Origin: Anaeromyxobacter soli
GTDB lineage: Bacteria > Myxococcota > Myxococcia > Myxococcales > Anaeromyxobacteraceae
Length of the DNA stretch: 64,000 bases
NCBI RefSeq assembly: GCF_022808855.1
Contig: NZ_JAKZLF010000013.1
Coordinates: 48,401-112,400, forward strand
Direction of reading: 5' to 3'
The notes below the pieces were generated by a model. The model was not told the DNA's origin. It was given only the letters and a program-made list of their open reading frames with translations, and searched no databases. Both the position numbers and the translations under genes were made by a program. This document shows, in pieces, positions 15,840-24,241 of the stretch. Position 1 is the stretch's first letter, and each line of letters starts with the position of its first letter.

Positions 15840-16438
15840 GTCGACGCTCGCGTGGCTCGGGGTTGAACGCGGGGGTGTAGCAACATGCGCGCCTCACCAC
15901 GCCAGCAAGCGATCCGGGACGTGCGCCACCCACCAGGGGTGCGCAAGCGATGCGGAAGGCGCCCATCTGCGTGCACACATCGCGCTCGCAATTCGTGGCG
16001 CGCGACGCGGCTCCGTGACGGTGCGAGTAGCGTTCTCCAGAGTCGTCCACGGTCTCAGAGAGCGGACGCCACGCCGGGCGCATCCCGGTCAGGCGGGGGC
16101 AGGCTGCGCGGGGGCGCCAGTCACGTGACGCCGATGACCGCCGCAGTGAAGAGCGCGCTCATCGACTCGCGACTCGGGCAAGCGACGTCCACGGGGCGCA
16201 CCCGCCGGCCGCGAGCCTCGTCCGGTCCCGCTGCTCCACGAGCTCCTCCGGCGGCGCTCAACTCGTGCAGCGTTCCTCGCCGGCCACGTGGTATCAAGCG
16301 ACGCGACACACGGGGGCGAGTCACCGGATCATGGCCGGGTTCCGGCGCGACCGCGGGCTCCTCCTGTCGATCTTCGGCACGGACGTGAAGGAGGGCGATG
16401 CATCGCCCGGCGTGATTAGCTAAGAAGTGCGGAGCCTC
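15840..16438. other. 600-base stretch without a supported gene
   Basis: Between the cytochrome lipoprotein and tRNA-Lys I find no frame with a ribosome site, signal or recognisable protein; open frames here are Arg/Ser-rich and look non-coding. Codon-position bias is weaker than in the flanking genes. It contains a near-palindromic TGCGCCACCC...GGGGTGCGCA at about 15922-15945. It presumably includes the promoters for the cytochrome gene and the tRNA, and perhaps decayed coding DNA. Confidence 0.5.
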
Positions 16439-16511
16439 GAGGCGCTAGCTCAACTGGCAGAGCATCGGCCTTTTAAGCCGGTGGTTCTGGGTTCGATTCC
16501 CAGGCGCCTCA
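16439..16511 (+). tRNA. tRNA-Lys (anticodon UUU)
   Basis: A 73-base cloverleaf: acceptor GAGGCGC pairs with GCGCCTC, the D-stem GCTC pairs with GAGC, and the anticodon stem is TCGGC/GCCGG with loop CTTTTAA. The anticodon TTT reads Lys AAA/AAG. The T-arm is CTGGG-TTCGATT-CCCAG and the discriminator base is A. CCA is not encoded. Confidence 0.96.
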
Positions 16512-16595
16512 TTAGCCGCAGCGTCCTGAGCGAGAGCCGGCAGGTGGTCGAGCACCGACCGATCGGCGCCGGCGCCGCTCCGGGGTGAACGCGAC

Positions 16596-17480
16596 GTGCG
16601 CAACGCGAGATCAGCCCACGATCGAGCCGCGCCGGCCGGACGCGAAGCGGGTGCGCCGGGCCTGGGCGCGGCTGCCGGCGCGACGGCCCCCGCGGCCGTG
16701 TTCACGCCGCCTGCCCCGGACCTCGCCGGACGGATCGATCTCTGCTGGTCCGCCGTGGGCGCCGGCCCCGGCACGACGCGCCACGAGTTCTTCCCCGACG
16801 CCGGCGTGCACCTCGTCTTGCGGCGGTCCGAGACCGGGTCCCGGCTGGTGCTGCTCGGGCCCGCGACCGAGCGGGCCACGATCGAGCGCGCCGCAGGCGC
16901 GGAGTACCTCGGGATCCGCTTCCGCGCCGGTCAGGCTCCCCGCCTCGCCGACGTCCGCTCCTCGGAGCTCACCGACGGCTGCGTCGAGCTCGACCGGCTC
17001 GCGGGCGAGCCGCTCGAGGTGATCGCCGAACGGCTCGGCGCGCTTCCGGACCTCGCCTCGCGGCAGCGCGCGCTCGAGGCGCTCGTGCGGCGGGCGGCGC
17101 GACCGCTCGTGGAAGACGAGCGGTGCCGCCAGGCCGCGCTCCTCCTCGAGGCCCGGGGCGGACGGGTCAGGGTGGACGCGCTCGCCGCCGCCGTCGGCCT
17201 CCACGTCCGCAGCCTGGAGCGGCTGTTCCTGGACGCCTTCGGAATGACGCCGAAGCGGGTGGCGCGGCTCGTCCGCCTCCGCCACGTGCTGGGCGCGCTC
17301 CACGCCGGCGGGTACGGGAACCTGGCCGACCTCGCCCATGCGTGCGGCTACGCGGACCAGCCGCACCTCGTCCATGACTTCAAGGCGCTGACGGGTCGGC
17401 TCCCCGCCGACGACGACGCCGCTCGCAGCCGGACGCTCGCGCGCGGGGACACGCGGGTCGTGCACCGCGTGAGGCCGTAG
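16596..17480 (+). CDS. AraC-family transcriptional regulator
   Basis: A 294-residue protein starting at GTG 16596; the first 35 residues are Ala/Arg-rich and may be overcalled. The N-terminal domain (about 40-150) resembles the cupin-like sensory region of AraC regulators (GPGTTRHEFFPDAGVHLVLR). The C-terminus has two helix-turn-helix motifs: VDALAAAVGLHVRSLERLF and NLADLAHACGYADQPHLVHD, followed by FKALTG. These are the AraC/XylS signature. It lies 85 bases after tRNA-Lys and points toward the alpha/beta hydrolase gene 90 bases further, which is a plausible target. Confidence 0.9.
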   Translation: MRNARSAHDRAAPAGREAGAPGLGAAAGATAPAAVFTPPAPDLAGRIDLCWSAVGAGPGTTRHEFFPDAGVHLVLRRSETGSRLVLLGPATERATIERAAGAEYLGIRFRAGQAPRLADVRSSELTDGCVELDRLAGEPLEVIAERLGALPDLASRQRALEALVRRAARPLVEDERCRQAALLLEARGGRVRVDALAAAVGLHVRSLERLFLDAFGMTPKRVARLVRLRHVLGALHAGGYGNLADLAHACGYADQPHLVHDFKALTGRLPADDDAARSRTLARGDTRVVHRVRP

Positions 17481-17570
17481 CGCGCGGATCGCCGGGGCGG
17501 CGTGTCGCATTTCCACAAGACGGCGCCGTCCGGGCCGCGCTACGAACGGCGCGCACCCCAGGAGGACGGC

Positions 17571-18497
17571 ATGCGCGCGGAACGTGAGCTCGAATCGAAC
17601 GCAGGACGGACGGCGGCGGCTGACGGCTCACCGCGCATGGTGAGCACGCGGCGCGGGCCCGTCGAGTGCGCCATCTCGGGCGAGGGTCCCGCGGTGCTAT
17701 CGCTCCACGGCGCGATGGGCGGCCACGACCAAGGGCTCATCCTCGCGCGGACGATCGGCGCGCCGGGGTTCCGGTACGTCGCGCCCTCGCGCCCGGGCTA
17801 CCTCGGCACGCCGCTCTCCGCCGGCCGGACGCTGGCCGAGCAGGCCGATCTCTACCGCGACCTGCTCGACGCGCTCGGCGTCGAGCGCGCCGCCGTGATG
17901 GCCGTCTCGGGCGGCGGCCCGTCCGCCCTCCAGTTCGCGCTCAGCCACCCCGATCGCTGCTGGGGCCTCGTGATCGTGTCGTCTGTCTGCCGGCGCGTCG
18001 AGCAGCGCCTGCCGCTCGCGTGGTACGTCATGAAGCTGACCGCGCGCTGCGGCCCGCTCGTCGCCGCGATGCGCCGGAAGGCGGAGCGGGATCCGGAGGC
18101 GTCAGCGCGCCGGCCGATCCGGGACCCGGCGGTGCGCGCGCGGACGCTCGGCGATCCCGAAGCAGGCCCGCTGCTCAGGGAGCTGCAGCTCAGCACGATG
18201 GATCGGATGGCGCTCCGCATGCCCGGCACGGAGCTCGACGTCGCCGCCACGCGCAGCGACCTGTCGTTCCCGCTCGAGCGGATCGCGGCGCCGCTCCTGG
18301 TCGTGCACGGGACGCGGGACAGCGCGGCGCCGTTCGCGCAAGGCCAGGAGCTCGCGGCGCGGGTCCCGGGCGCTGAGCTGCTCGAGATCGAGGGCGGCGA
18401 GCACGTCGCCATCTTCACGCACCGCGACCTCGTGCGCGCGCGGGTCGCGCGGTTCCTCGCGGCGCACGCGCCGCCGGTGGGCTCGAAGGAGAGCTGA
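17571..18497 (+). CDS. Alpha/beta-hydrolase
   Basis: A 308-residue protein. The ATG at 17571 has an AGGAGG ribosome site 7 bases before it, so it is preferred to an upstream in-frame start. Fold features in order are the oxyanion loop LHGAMGGHD, the nucleophile elbow AVSGGGPSALQ with the Ser, the Asp in VVHGTRDSAAP and the His in EGGEHVAIF. The elbow reads A-x-S-x-G instead of G-x-S-x-G. The inserted cap (about 140-230) has Arg- and Met-rich helices. Such enzymes cleave esters, haloalkanes or C-C bonds; the substrate is not predictable. It follows the AraC regulator on the same strand. Confidence 0.85.
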   Translation: MRAERELESNAGRTAAADGSPRMVSTRRGPVECAISGEGPAVLSLHGAMGGHDQGLILARTIGAPGFRYVAPSRPGYLGTPLSAGRTLAEQADLYRDLLDALGVERAAVMAVSGGGPSALQFALSHPDRCWGLVIVSSVCRRVEQRLPLAWYVMKLTARCGPLVAAMRRKAERDPEASARRPIRDPAVRARTLGDPEAGPLLRELQLSTMDRMALRMPGTELDVAATRSDLSFPLERIAAPLLVVHGTRDSAAPFAQGQELAARVPGAELLEIEGGEHVAIFTHRDLVRARVARFLAAHAPPVGSKES

Positions 18498-18515
18498 TAC
18501 GCTTCCCCTCCCTAC

Positions 18516-19520
18516 TCAGCGCGCCCCGAGCCGCCGGGCGCCCCACCCTGCGAGGGCGACGGCCGCCAGCGACGCGAGGATCGCGCCGCGCCGGAGCTGC
18601 AGCCACATCGACAGGCTCGTCGCGTGCGCCTCGCGATCGAACTCGCCGCGCGCGCCCGGATCGCCCGGGACGGGCGCGTCGACGTCGTCGGGCCGGCCCG
18701 GCTCCGGCGGGAAGTCGGCCTGCTGGGCGCGGTAGCCGATCCGCCCGAGGTAGCGATCGAGCAGGCCGGGGATGACGAACTGGCCGAGGATCGCCCGCGC
18801 GGTGGGCCAGCCGAGCCAGAGCTCCCGCACCGGGCGCCCCGCCACGCGGAGCACCGCGCCGGCGATGAGCTCGGGCTGGTAGATGGGCGGCACGGGCTTC
18901 GGGTGCCCGGGAAGCCGCGTGCGGACGAGGTCGAACTGCGCGGTGTTCACGGCAGGGAGATGGATCATCGAGAGCTTCACGCGCGAGCGGTCGTGGTGGA
19001 GCTCGCAGCGGAGGGCGTCGGTGAAGCCCCGCGCCGCGGCCTTGGCGGCGCAGTAGGCGCTCTGGAGCGGGATGGACCGGTAGGCGAGCGCCGAGCCGAT
19101 CTGGATCACGTGCCCGCGGTCGCGCGGGAGCATGTGCCGGAGCGCGGCGCGCGTGCCGTGGACGACGCCGAGGTAGGTGACCTCGGTGACTCTCCGGTAC
19201 TCGTCGGCGGTCATCTCCATCACGGGCGAGAAGACGCTGACCATCGCGTCGTTGACCCAGAGATCGATGGCGCCCCACTGACCGACGACCGCGTCGGCCG
19301 CCGCCTGGACCGCGCGATCGTCCGCCACGTCCGCCACCAGGACCAGCGCCTCGCCGCCGGCGGCGCGGATCTCGGCCGCCGCGTTCTCGAGCGCCTCGCT
19401 CCCGCGCGCGAGCAGCCCCACCCGCGCCCCCTCCGCGCCGAACGCCCGCGCGATGGCGCGGCCGAGCCCGGCGGCGGCCCCGGTGACGACGACCACCCTC
19501 CCCGCGAACCTGCGGCTCAC
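18516..19520 (-). CDS. Short-chain dehydrogenase with C-terminal membrane helix
   Basis: A 334-residue SDR. The NAD(P) loop is GAAAGLGRA, an early DVAD contacts the adenine, and the active site has Ser in IGSALAYRS and YxxxK in SAYCAAK. The usual NNAG motif is NDAM here. Beyond the 250-residue catalytic domain a tail adds a linker rich in Pro/Asp and a final hydrophobic segment (about 312-328, ILASLAAVALAGWGA). That would anchor it in the membrane. Similar anchored SDRs are common in GC-rich bacteria with unknown substrates. The GTG start overlaps the upstream small gene by 4 bases. Confidence 0.88.
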   Translation of the reverse strand: MSRRFAGRVVVVTGAAAGLGRAIARAFGAEGARVGLLARGSEALENAAAEIRAAGGEALVLVADVADDRAVQAAADAVVGQWGAIDLWVNDAMVSVFSPVMEMTADEYRRVTEVTYLGVVHGTRAALRHMLPRDRGHVIQIGSALAYRSIPLQSAYCAAKAAARGFTDALRCELHHDRSRVKLSMIHLPAVNTAQFDLVRTRLPGHPKPVPPIYQPELIAGAVLRVAGRPVRELWLGWPTARAILGQFVIPGLLDRYLGRIGYRAQQADFPPEPGRPDDVDAPVPGDPGARGEFDREAHATSLSMWLQLRRGAILASLAAVALAGWGARRLGAR

Positions 19521-19762
19521 CCCTCGCTCCCGCGCCTCGGGCCCCGGGGGGCGGGATGGTGCGGGTGCTCCACCGGCTCACCCTTCCGGTTCTCGACCTC
19601 CTCGTCCCGGGGCTCGAGCGCTCCCTCGGGCGGGTAGCCCGGCGAGCCGTCCCCCAGGATGCGCGGCGTCCCATCGTCGAAGCCGGGCGGCTTCGGTCCG
19701 GGCCCGCCCGCGAGCCCCGGCTCGGTGCCCAGCTCGTCCTTCGGTGTCCGTTGTTTCGCCAT
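19517..19762 (-). CDS. Small hydrophilic Pro/Gly-rich protein
   Basis: An 81-residue acidic and Pro/Gly-rich protein with no hydrophobic segment, probably disordered. The ATG at 19762 follows the GAAAGGG-rich leader and the stop overlaps the SDR start by GTGA, which supports translation and coupling. Sequence pieces such as PKPPGFDDGTPRILGDGSPG look like small conserved proteins seen in myxobacteria, but I cannot name a family. Function unknown. Confidence 0.5.
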   Translation of the reverse strand: MAKQRTPKDELGTEPGLAGGPGPKPPGFDDGTPRILGDGSPGYPPEGALEPRDEEVENRKGEPVEHPHHPAPRGPRRGSEG

Positions 19763-19813
19763 CGAAAGTCCCCTTCCCTTTCAAGGTGGGGAGTCCCTGC
19801 CGCCCGCGCGATG

Positions 19814-20674
19814 TCACGGCAGACGGAGGTCCAGCACGATCGGCTGATGGTCGGACGCGCGGGCGACGTCGGTCCCGTGCACGACCTCCGCGCGCACGAC
19901 CGCGCCCGCGTGCCCCCGCGCGACGAGCAGCGCGTCCAGCCGCTCGGCGGCCACCCCCGTGGACCAGGTCGTCGCCTCGGCAGGCAGCGGATCGAGGTAC
20001 GAGCCGTCGGCGGCGAGCGGCCCGAGGGCGGGCGCCGTGGGCGGGTCGTTGAGATCGCCGCCGGCGAGCACGACCGCGTCCGGATCCGCCATGGCGAGCG
20101 CGTCGGCGATCTCGCGCATGCGCGCCGCCTGGGCCGCGCGACGGGTGCCGTCGTCCGAGAGGCGCGAGCTGAGGTGGCTCATGACGATCGCGAGCCGCGT
20201 GGCGCCCGCGGCGAGGTGGACCTCCGCGCAGTCGCGCGGCCAGAGCACCCGGCCCGCCGCGTCGCGCTCCCCGGCGTGGCTCACGTAGCGCGAGATCGGC
20301 CGGCGCGAGAGCGCCGCGACGTCGATGCCCCGCGGGTCGTTGCCCTCGACGAGCCGCGCGACCTCGTATCCCGCGCCCTCCGCGAGCGCCTCGAGCAGCG
20401 CGAGGTTCTCGACCTCCTGCAGCAGCACCACGTCGGCGTCGAGGCGAGCGAGCACCGCCGCGAGCGCGCCGAGCTTCGCCTCCACCTCTGCGGTCGAGGG
20501 CACCTCGTCCTCCGCGCCGGGCGGCAGGAGGCGGTCCTCGGCGTCGAAGAGATCGTGGACGTTCCAGGTGACGATCCGCACCGCCCGCACCTCGGGCGCG
20601 CGCGCGGGGACGTCGAGCAGGGGCTGGCAGCCGGTGAGGAGCGCCGCGGCGAGCGCGGCCAGAGGGCGTCGCAT
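19814..20674 (-). CDS. Endonuclease/exonuclease/phosphatase-family lipoprotein
   Basis: A 286-residue lipoprotein (lipobox LLTGC) with an EEP fold. Motifs in order are VTWNVHDLF, VLLQEVEN (metal-binding Glu), the catalytic His in VMSHLSSR, AGGDLND (Asp and Asn) and the final ASDHQPIVLDL. The family covers DNases, sphingomyelinases and phosphoinositide phosphatases. With a lipid anchor it acts outside the cytoplasm, so an extracytoplasmic nuclease or phosphodiesterase is likely. It lies 51 bases upstream of the small Pro-rich gene on the same strand and divergent from cysK. Confidence 0.88.
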   Translation of the reverse strand: MRRPLAALAAALLTGCQPLLDVPARAPEVRAVRIVTWNVHDLFDAEDRLLPPGAEDEVPSTAEVEAKLGALAAVLARLDADVVLLQEVENLALLEALAEGAGYEVARLVEGNDPRGIDVAALSRRPISRYVSHAGERDAAGRVLWPRDCAEVHLAAGATRLAIVMSHLSSRLSDDGTRRAAQAARMREIADALAMADPDAVVLAGGDLNDPPTAPALGPLAADGSYLDPLPAEATTWSTGVAAERLDALLVARGHAGAVVRAEVVHGTDVARASDHQPIVLDLRLP

Positions 20675-20898
20675 GCGGCGCCCCCGTGCAAGCGCGGCGC
20701 CCCCGGACAGCGCCGCGCTCGCGAGGCGCCGGAGTCGAGCTCGGGCCGCGCTGCGGGCCTACCGTGCGCGCGACGGCCGGGGAGGCACCTGGCTCGCGTG
20801 GGTTGCGGGCGAGGCGCATGCCGCGCCCCGCCGCCGGCCCGCGCTCACCCTGGCGACCGTCTCTCCCGGTGCGGGTCGCCCGCCCGGCGAGCCTCTGC

Positions 20899-20927
20899 TT
20901 GACAGGACTCGCATCCGCTTTTAAAGA
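20899..20927 (+). promoter_or_regulatory. Predicted sigma-70 promoter of cysK
   Basis: TTGACA (20899-20904) is spaced 17 bases from TAAAGA (20922-20927). It is the best -35 match seen before a protein gene in this region. Transcription would start near 20934, leaving a leader of about 47 bases before the cysK ATG. The 224 bases upstream of it, back to the EEP gene, show nothing else. Confidence 0.6.
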
Positions 20928-20980
20928 TGGCGTCCGTTATAGCGGAACCCGCGCCGGGACCGCTCGCGAGAGGACACGGG

Positions 20981-21913
20981 ATGCGCATCGCGGACGACGT
21001 GACGAAGCTCATCGGCAACACGCCGCTCGTGCGGCTCAACCGGGTGATGGATGGCGCGCGCGCCAACGTCGCCGCCAAGCTCGAGAGCTTCAACCCGTGC
21101 TCGTCGGTGAAGGACCGGATCGGCGTCGCGATGATCGAGGCGGCCGAGCGCGACGGGCGCATCAAGCCCGACACCATCCTCCTCGAGCCCACGAGCGGCA
21201 ACACCGGCATCGGCCTCGCCTTCGCGGCCGCGGCGAAGGGCATCCCCATCGTGCTCACGATGCCGGAGACGATGAGCATCGAGCGGCGCAAGCTCCTGCT
21301 CGCGCTCGGCGCGAAGCTCGTCCTCACGCCCGGGCCGGAGGGCATGAAGGGCGCCATCAAGAAGGCGGAGGACCTCGCCGCCGAGGACGGCCGCTACCTC
21401 GTCCTGCAGCAGTTCGAGAACCCGGCGAACCCGGAGATCCACCGCCGCACCACCGCCGAGGAGATCTGGCGAGACACCGACGGTCGCATCGACATCCTCG
21501 TCGCCGGCACGGGCACGGGCGGCACGGTCACCGGCTGCGCCGAGGTCCTGAAGGCGCGGAAGCCGGGGATCCGCATCGTCGCCGCCGAGCCCGCCGACTC
21601 GCCGGTCCTCTCCGGCGGCAAGGGCGGGCCGCACAAGATCCAGGGCTGGGGCCCGGGGTTCGTGCCGAAGGTCCTCAACGTGAACCTCATCGACGAGGTG
21701 ATCACGGTCGGGAACGATCCGGCCGGGGAGATGGCGCGGCGCCTCTGCCGCGAGGAGGGCATCCTCTCCGGAATCTCCTGCGGCGGCGCCGCCTGGGCGG
21801 CGCGCGAGGTGGCCCGCCGGCCGGAGAATGCCGGCAAGCTCGTCGTCGTGGTGCTGCCGGACACGGGCGAGCGCTACCTGTCGACCTGGCTGTTCGAGGA
21901 AGGCGCCCGCTGA
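20981..21913 (+). CDS. cysK: Cysteine synthase A (O-acetylserine sulfhydrylase)
   Basis: A 310-residue PLP enzyme that joins O-acetyl-L-serine with sulfide to give L-cysteine in the cytoplasm. It shows [13 protein letters not shown] Lys44 in PCSSVKDR, the substrate loop PTSGNTGIG, the phosphate-binding [10 protein letters not shown] and the late SGISCGGA. The ATG at 20981 follows a GAGAGG ribosome site; an in-frame ATG at 20927 would add 18 weak residues and fall in the -10 box. The length matches CysK. No cysE is nearby, and the gene has its own promoter. Confidence 0.95.
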   Translation: MRIADDVTKLIGNTPLVRLNRVMDGARANVAAKLESFNPCSSVKDRIGVAMIEAAERDGRIKPDTILLEPTSGNTGIGLAFAAAAKGIPIVLTMPETMSIERRKLLLALGAKLVLTPGPEGMKGAIKKAEDLAAEDGRYLVLQQFENPANPEIHRRTTAEEIWRDTDGRIDILVAGTGTGGTVTGCAEVLKARKPGIRIVAAEPADSPVLSGGKGGPHKIQGWGPGFVPKVLNVNLIDEVITVGNDPAGEMARRLCREEGILSGISCGGAAWAAREVARRPENAGKLVVVVLPDTGERYLSTWLFEEGAR

Positions 21914-22056
21914 CACCTGGCGCGCCGCGTCGGGGCGCCGCCGCCCCCGACGCGCTCCGGGTACGCTTCCCGCGTGTCGCGTTGCGGGCCGAACGGCCGC
22001 CCCCTACCTTCCAGGGAGAAGGGCGCTCCTGCGCCGCCCGGAGGCAAGGCCGCCAA

Positions 22057-22746
22057 ATGACGCACGCGTCGCGCGAGGAGCTCCGCGCCGAGCTCATGGG
22101 GCGCATCCCGAGCACCTACTCGCCCACGCTGCACCTGTTGCTGCCGAGCCTCGGCGGCCTCGCTCTCGCGGCCCTCGCCCTCTCGCGCGTCGAGGGCCTG
22201 ACCGCCTGGCAGCTCCTGCTCGTCCCTGTCTTCTTCGCCTTCGGCAACGCCGTCGAGTGGCACGTGCACCGCGGGCTCCTGCACCGGCGCGTGCGCTGGC
22301 TCGAGGTCTTCTACACACGCCACACGCCGCAGCACCACGCCGTGTTCGTCGGCCAGGACATGGCGCTCCGCAGCGCGAAGGAGCTGAAGCTCGTGCTCCT
22401 CCCCGCGTACGCGGTGTTCGGCATCGTGATCCTCACCTCGCCGATGGCGCTCCTGTTCCTCTGGCTCCGCCAGCCGAACCTCGCCGCGCTGTGGGTCGCG
22501 ACGGTCGTCCTTTACGTGCTCTCGTACGAGTGGCTCCACCTCGCCTATCACCTGCCCGAGGAGAGCCCCATCGGCCGCACCCGCGCGATCGGCTACCTGC
22601 GCCGCCACCACCAGCTGCACCACGCGACGAGCCTCATGCAGCGCTGGAACTTCAACGTGACGTTCCCGCTCTGGGACCACGTCCGCGGGACCGTCTACCG
22701 CCCGCGCGGCGCACCGGCGCACCCCGCCGCCGCCCGTCGCGTCTGA
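22057..22746 (+). CDS. Sterol desaturase / fatty acid hydroxylase-family membrane enzyme
   Basis: A 229-residue membrane protein with three to four helices and the histidine clusters of the diiron hydroxylase family: HVHRGLLH, HTPQHH, HLAYH and HHQLHH. These bind a diiron centre on the cytoplasmic face. Family members hydroxylate or desaturate sterols, carotenoids and fatty acids. Start ATG 22057 follows GGAGG. It lies 143 bases after cysK, with no partner reductase nearby, so the substrate is unknown. Many bacterial members act on lipid or hopanoid tails. Confidence 0.85.
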   Translation: MTHASREELRAELMGRIPSTYSPTLHLLLPSLGGLALAALALSRVEGLTAWQLLLVPVFFAFGNAVEWHVHRGLLHRRVRWLEVFYTRHTPQHHAVFVGQDMALRSAKELKLVLLPAYAVFGIVILTSPMALLFLWLRQPNLAALWVATVVLYVLSYEWLHLAYHLPEESPIGRTRAIGYLRRHHQLHHATSLMQRWNFNVTFPLWDHVRGTVYRPRGAPAHPAAARRV

Positions 22747-22772
22747 ACCGACGCCCGGCGAGCGCCGACCCT

Positions 22773-22801
22773 TTGACAGACGCCGCCTTGTCGGGTACTA
22801 G
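22773..22801 (+). promoter_or_regulatory. Predicted promoter of tRNA-Glu
   Basis: TTGACA (22773-22778), a 17-base spacer and TACTAG (22796-22801) precede the tRNA. Its first base is 7-8 bases past the -10 box, so the primary transcript would start near the mature 5' end. It is among the clearest sigma-70 promoters in the window. Confidence 0.75.
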
Positions 22802-22808
22802 ACCGCCC

Positions 22809-22881
22809 GACCCCATCGTCTAGAGGCCCAGGACTCGGCCCTTTCAAGGCCGCAACCGGGGTTCGAATCCCCGTGGGGTCA
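22809..22881 (+). tRNA. tRNA-Glu (anticodon UUC)
   Basis: A 73-base cloverleaf with acceptor GACCCCA/TGGGGTC, anticodon stem CGGCC/GGCCG and loop CTTTCAA (anticodon TTC). The T-arm is CGGGG-TTCGAAT-CCCCG and the discriminator base is A. CCA is not encoded. The next 143 bases up to the VOC gene hold nothing recognisable. Confidence 0.96.
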
Positions 22882-23024
22882 CTCACCATCCATTGATTCC
22901 GACTCGGGTTTACGGAGACGCGCCTTTCTGCGCCTCCGTTGCCCGGGTCGTCGTTCGTGGGACGTGCGTCGAGGGTGTTGCGACATCCCGCGGATCGCTT
23001 GCCACCGCCGCGTCCCGCCCGACG

Positions 23025-23411
23025 TCACTGCGCGTCGTGACAGACAGCCTCGATGTTGTGACCGTCCGGATCGAGCACATAGGCGCCGTAGTAGTTCGGG
23101 TGGTAGTGCGGCCTCAGGCCCGGCGCACCGTTGTCCCTGCCGCCTGCTGCGATGGCCGCCTTGTGGAAGGCATCCACCGCTGCGCGCGAGGACACGCGAA
23201 ATGCGATGTGGATGGGCGGTGTGATCGCATCGCCCTGGCTGATCCAGAAATCGGATCCGTCGGCATGACAGAAGCCGGCGGTCAGCGCATGGCCATCGCG
23301 CGCGGCAGGGAGCTCCACCAGCCGCGAATGGCCGGTCTGCGCGAGCGCCTGCAGGTAGAAGGCCTTGCTCTTCGCGTAGTCGCTGACGATGACGCTCACG
23401 TGATCGATCAT
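23025..23411 (-). CDS. VOC-superfamily (glyoxalase-like) protein
   Basis: A 128-residue protein with a single vicinal-oxygen-chelate domain: MIDHVSVIVSDYAKSKAFY (metal-ligand His4), HIAFRVSSRAAVDAFH, and the C-terminal GAYVLDPDGHNIEAV (ligand Glu). Start ATG 23411 follows a GGAG site. Such proteins form metal-centred dimers and act as lyases, dioxygenases or fosfomycin-type resistance enzymes. The pattern DPDGHNIE is typical of the uncharacterised YP-type subset. Substrate unknown. Divergent from tRNA-Glu and followed by an acetyltransferase on the same strand. Confidence 0.87.
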   Translation of the reverse strand: MIDHVSVIVSDYAKSKAFYLQALAQTGHSRLVELPAARDGHALTAGFCHADGSDFWISQGDAITPPIHIAFRVSSRAAVDAFHKAAIAAGGRDNGAPGLRPHYHPNYYGAYVLDPDGHNIEAVCHDAQ

Positions 23412-23476
23412 CGGAACTCCATCCGGTTTGCAGCGCAGACGTGAAGCAGCACCGGGGACCGTGGAGAATACGCCCC

Positions 23477-24031
23477 TCAGCCGAGGCGGCGGATCACCTT
23501 GCAAGGGTTTCCCGCAGCGACGCAGCGCGGCGGTACGTCTGCCGTGACGACGCTCCCCGCGCCGATCGTCGAGCCCTCACCCACCGTGACGCCGGGGAGT
23601 ATCACCGCTGCGCCTCCGATCCACACCCGCGACTCGATGCGAACGGCGAGGGCCCGCTCCAGCCCTCGAGCTCGCTCGCCGGGATCGACGGGGTGCGTCG
23701 CCGTGTAGACCTGGACCGCCGGGCCGATGAGCACGTCCTCACCGACGTCGATGCGGTTGCAGTCGAGCAGGATGCAGCCGGTGTTGAGGTAGGTACGCGC
23801 TCCGAGGCTCACGTTGAACCCGTAGTCCACGAACAGCGGCGGCTCGACGTAGACGCCCGATGCCATCGAGCCGAGCAGGTCCGAGAGGACGGCGTTGCGA
23901 GCATCCAGATCGTCGGCATCCACCTCGGACAGATGCTTGATCAGGCGGCGAGCGCGGGAACGCGCTCGAACGAGCTCCGGGTCCGAGGCCAGGTAGAGCT
24001 CGCCCGCAGCCATCTTGTCTCGTTCGGTCAT
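23477..24031 (-). CDS. Maltose/galactoside O-acetyltransferase family (Maa/LacA type)
   Basis: A 184-residue left-handed beta-helix acyltransferase. The N-terminal helical Mac domain (MTERDKMAAGELYLASDPEL) is typical of Maa/NodL. Hexapeptide repeats follow (VYVEPPLFVDYGFNVSLGART onward), with catalytic His in TATHPVDPGERARG. The trimer end has IGAGSVVTADVPP and VAAGNPCKVIR. Acetyl-CoA is the donor; the sugar acceptor is not predictable, since the family also modifies lipid-linked sugars. The length fits (183-203 in Maa/LacA). It is 66 bases upstream of the VOC gene on the same strand, perhaps as an operon. Confidence 0.92.
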   Translation of the reverse strand: MTERDKMAAGELYLASDPELVRARSRARRLIKHLSEVDADDLDARNAVLSDLLGSMASGVYVEPPLFVDYGFNVSLGARTYLNTGCILLDCNRIDVGEDVLIGPAVQVYTATHPVDPGERARGLERALAVRIESRVWIGGAAVILPGVTVGEGSTIGAGSVVTADVPPRCVAAGNPCKVIRRLG

Positions 24032-24241
24032 CGCGCGGTCGTAGCCCGGTCAGTCGGTCCGCGCTGCGAGTTGCCCGCCTGGGAGCGAGGCGGGGGACGG
24101 CTGCCCGTGCCCTCGTCTTGCCGTCATCGACCCGCGCCGGGCGTGCCATCGCAGGGCAGCTGCGCAGCATTCCCGCGTTCGGCGGACGCCCCTGGAGCCT
24201 CCGCGGAGCTATCGTCTCGCTGGCTGGGTTGAGGGTCTCTC

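Noticed and set aside
16331..16423. A 30-codon frame (MAGFRRDRGLLLSIFGTDV...) before tRNA-Lys.
   Set aside because: Too short, no ribosome site and no supporting context; could be the end of a vanished gene.
16439..16511. tRNA-Lys as a possible integration site for a mobile island, given the 600 gene-free bases beside it.
   Set aside because: No integrase, no duplicated tRNA end downstream, and the flanking genes look native. The only tyrosine recombinase in the window is housekeeping XerC.
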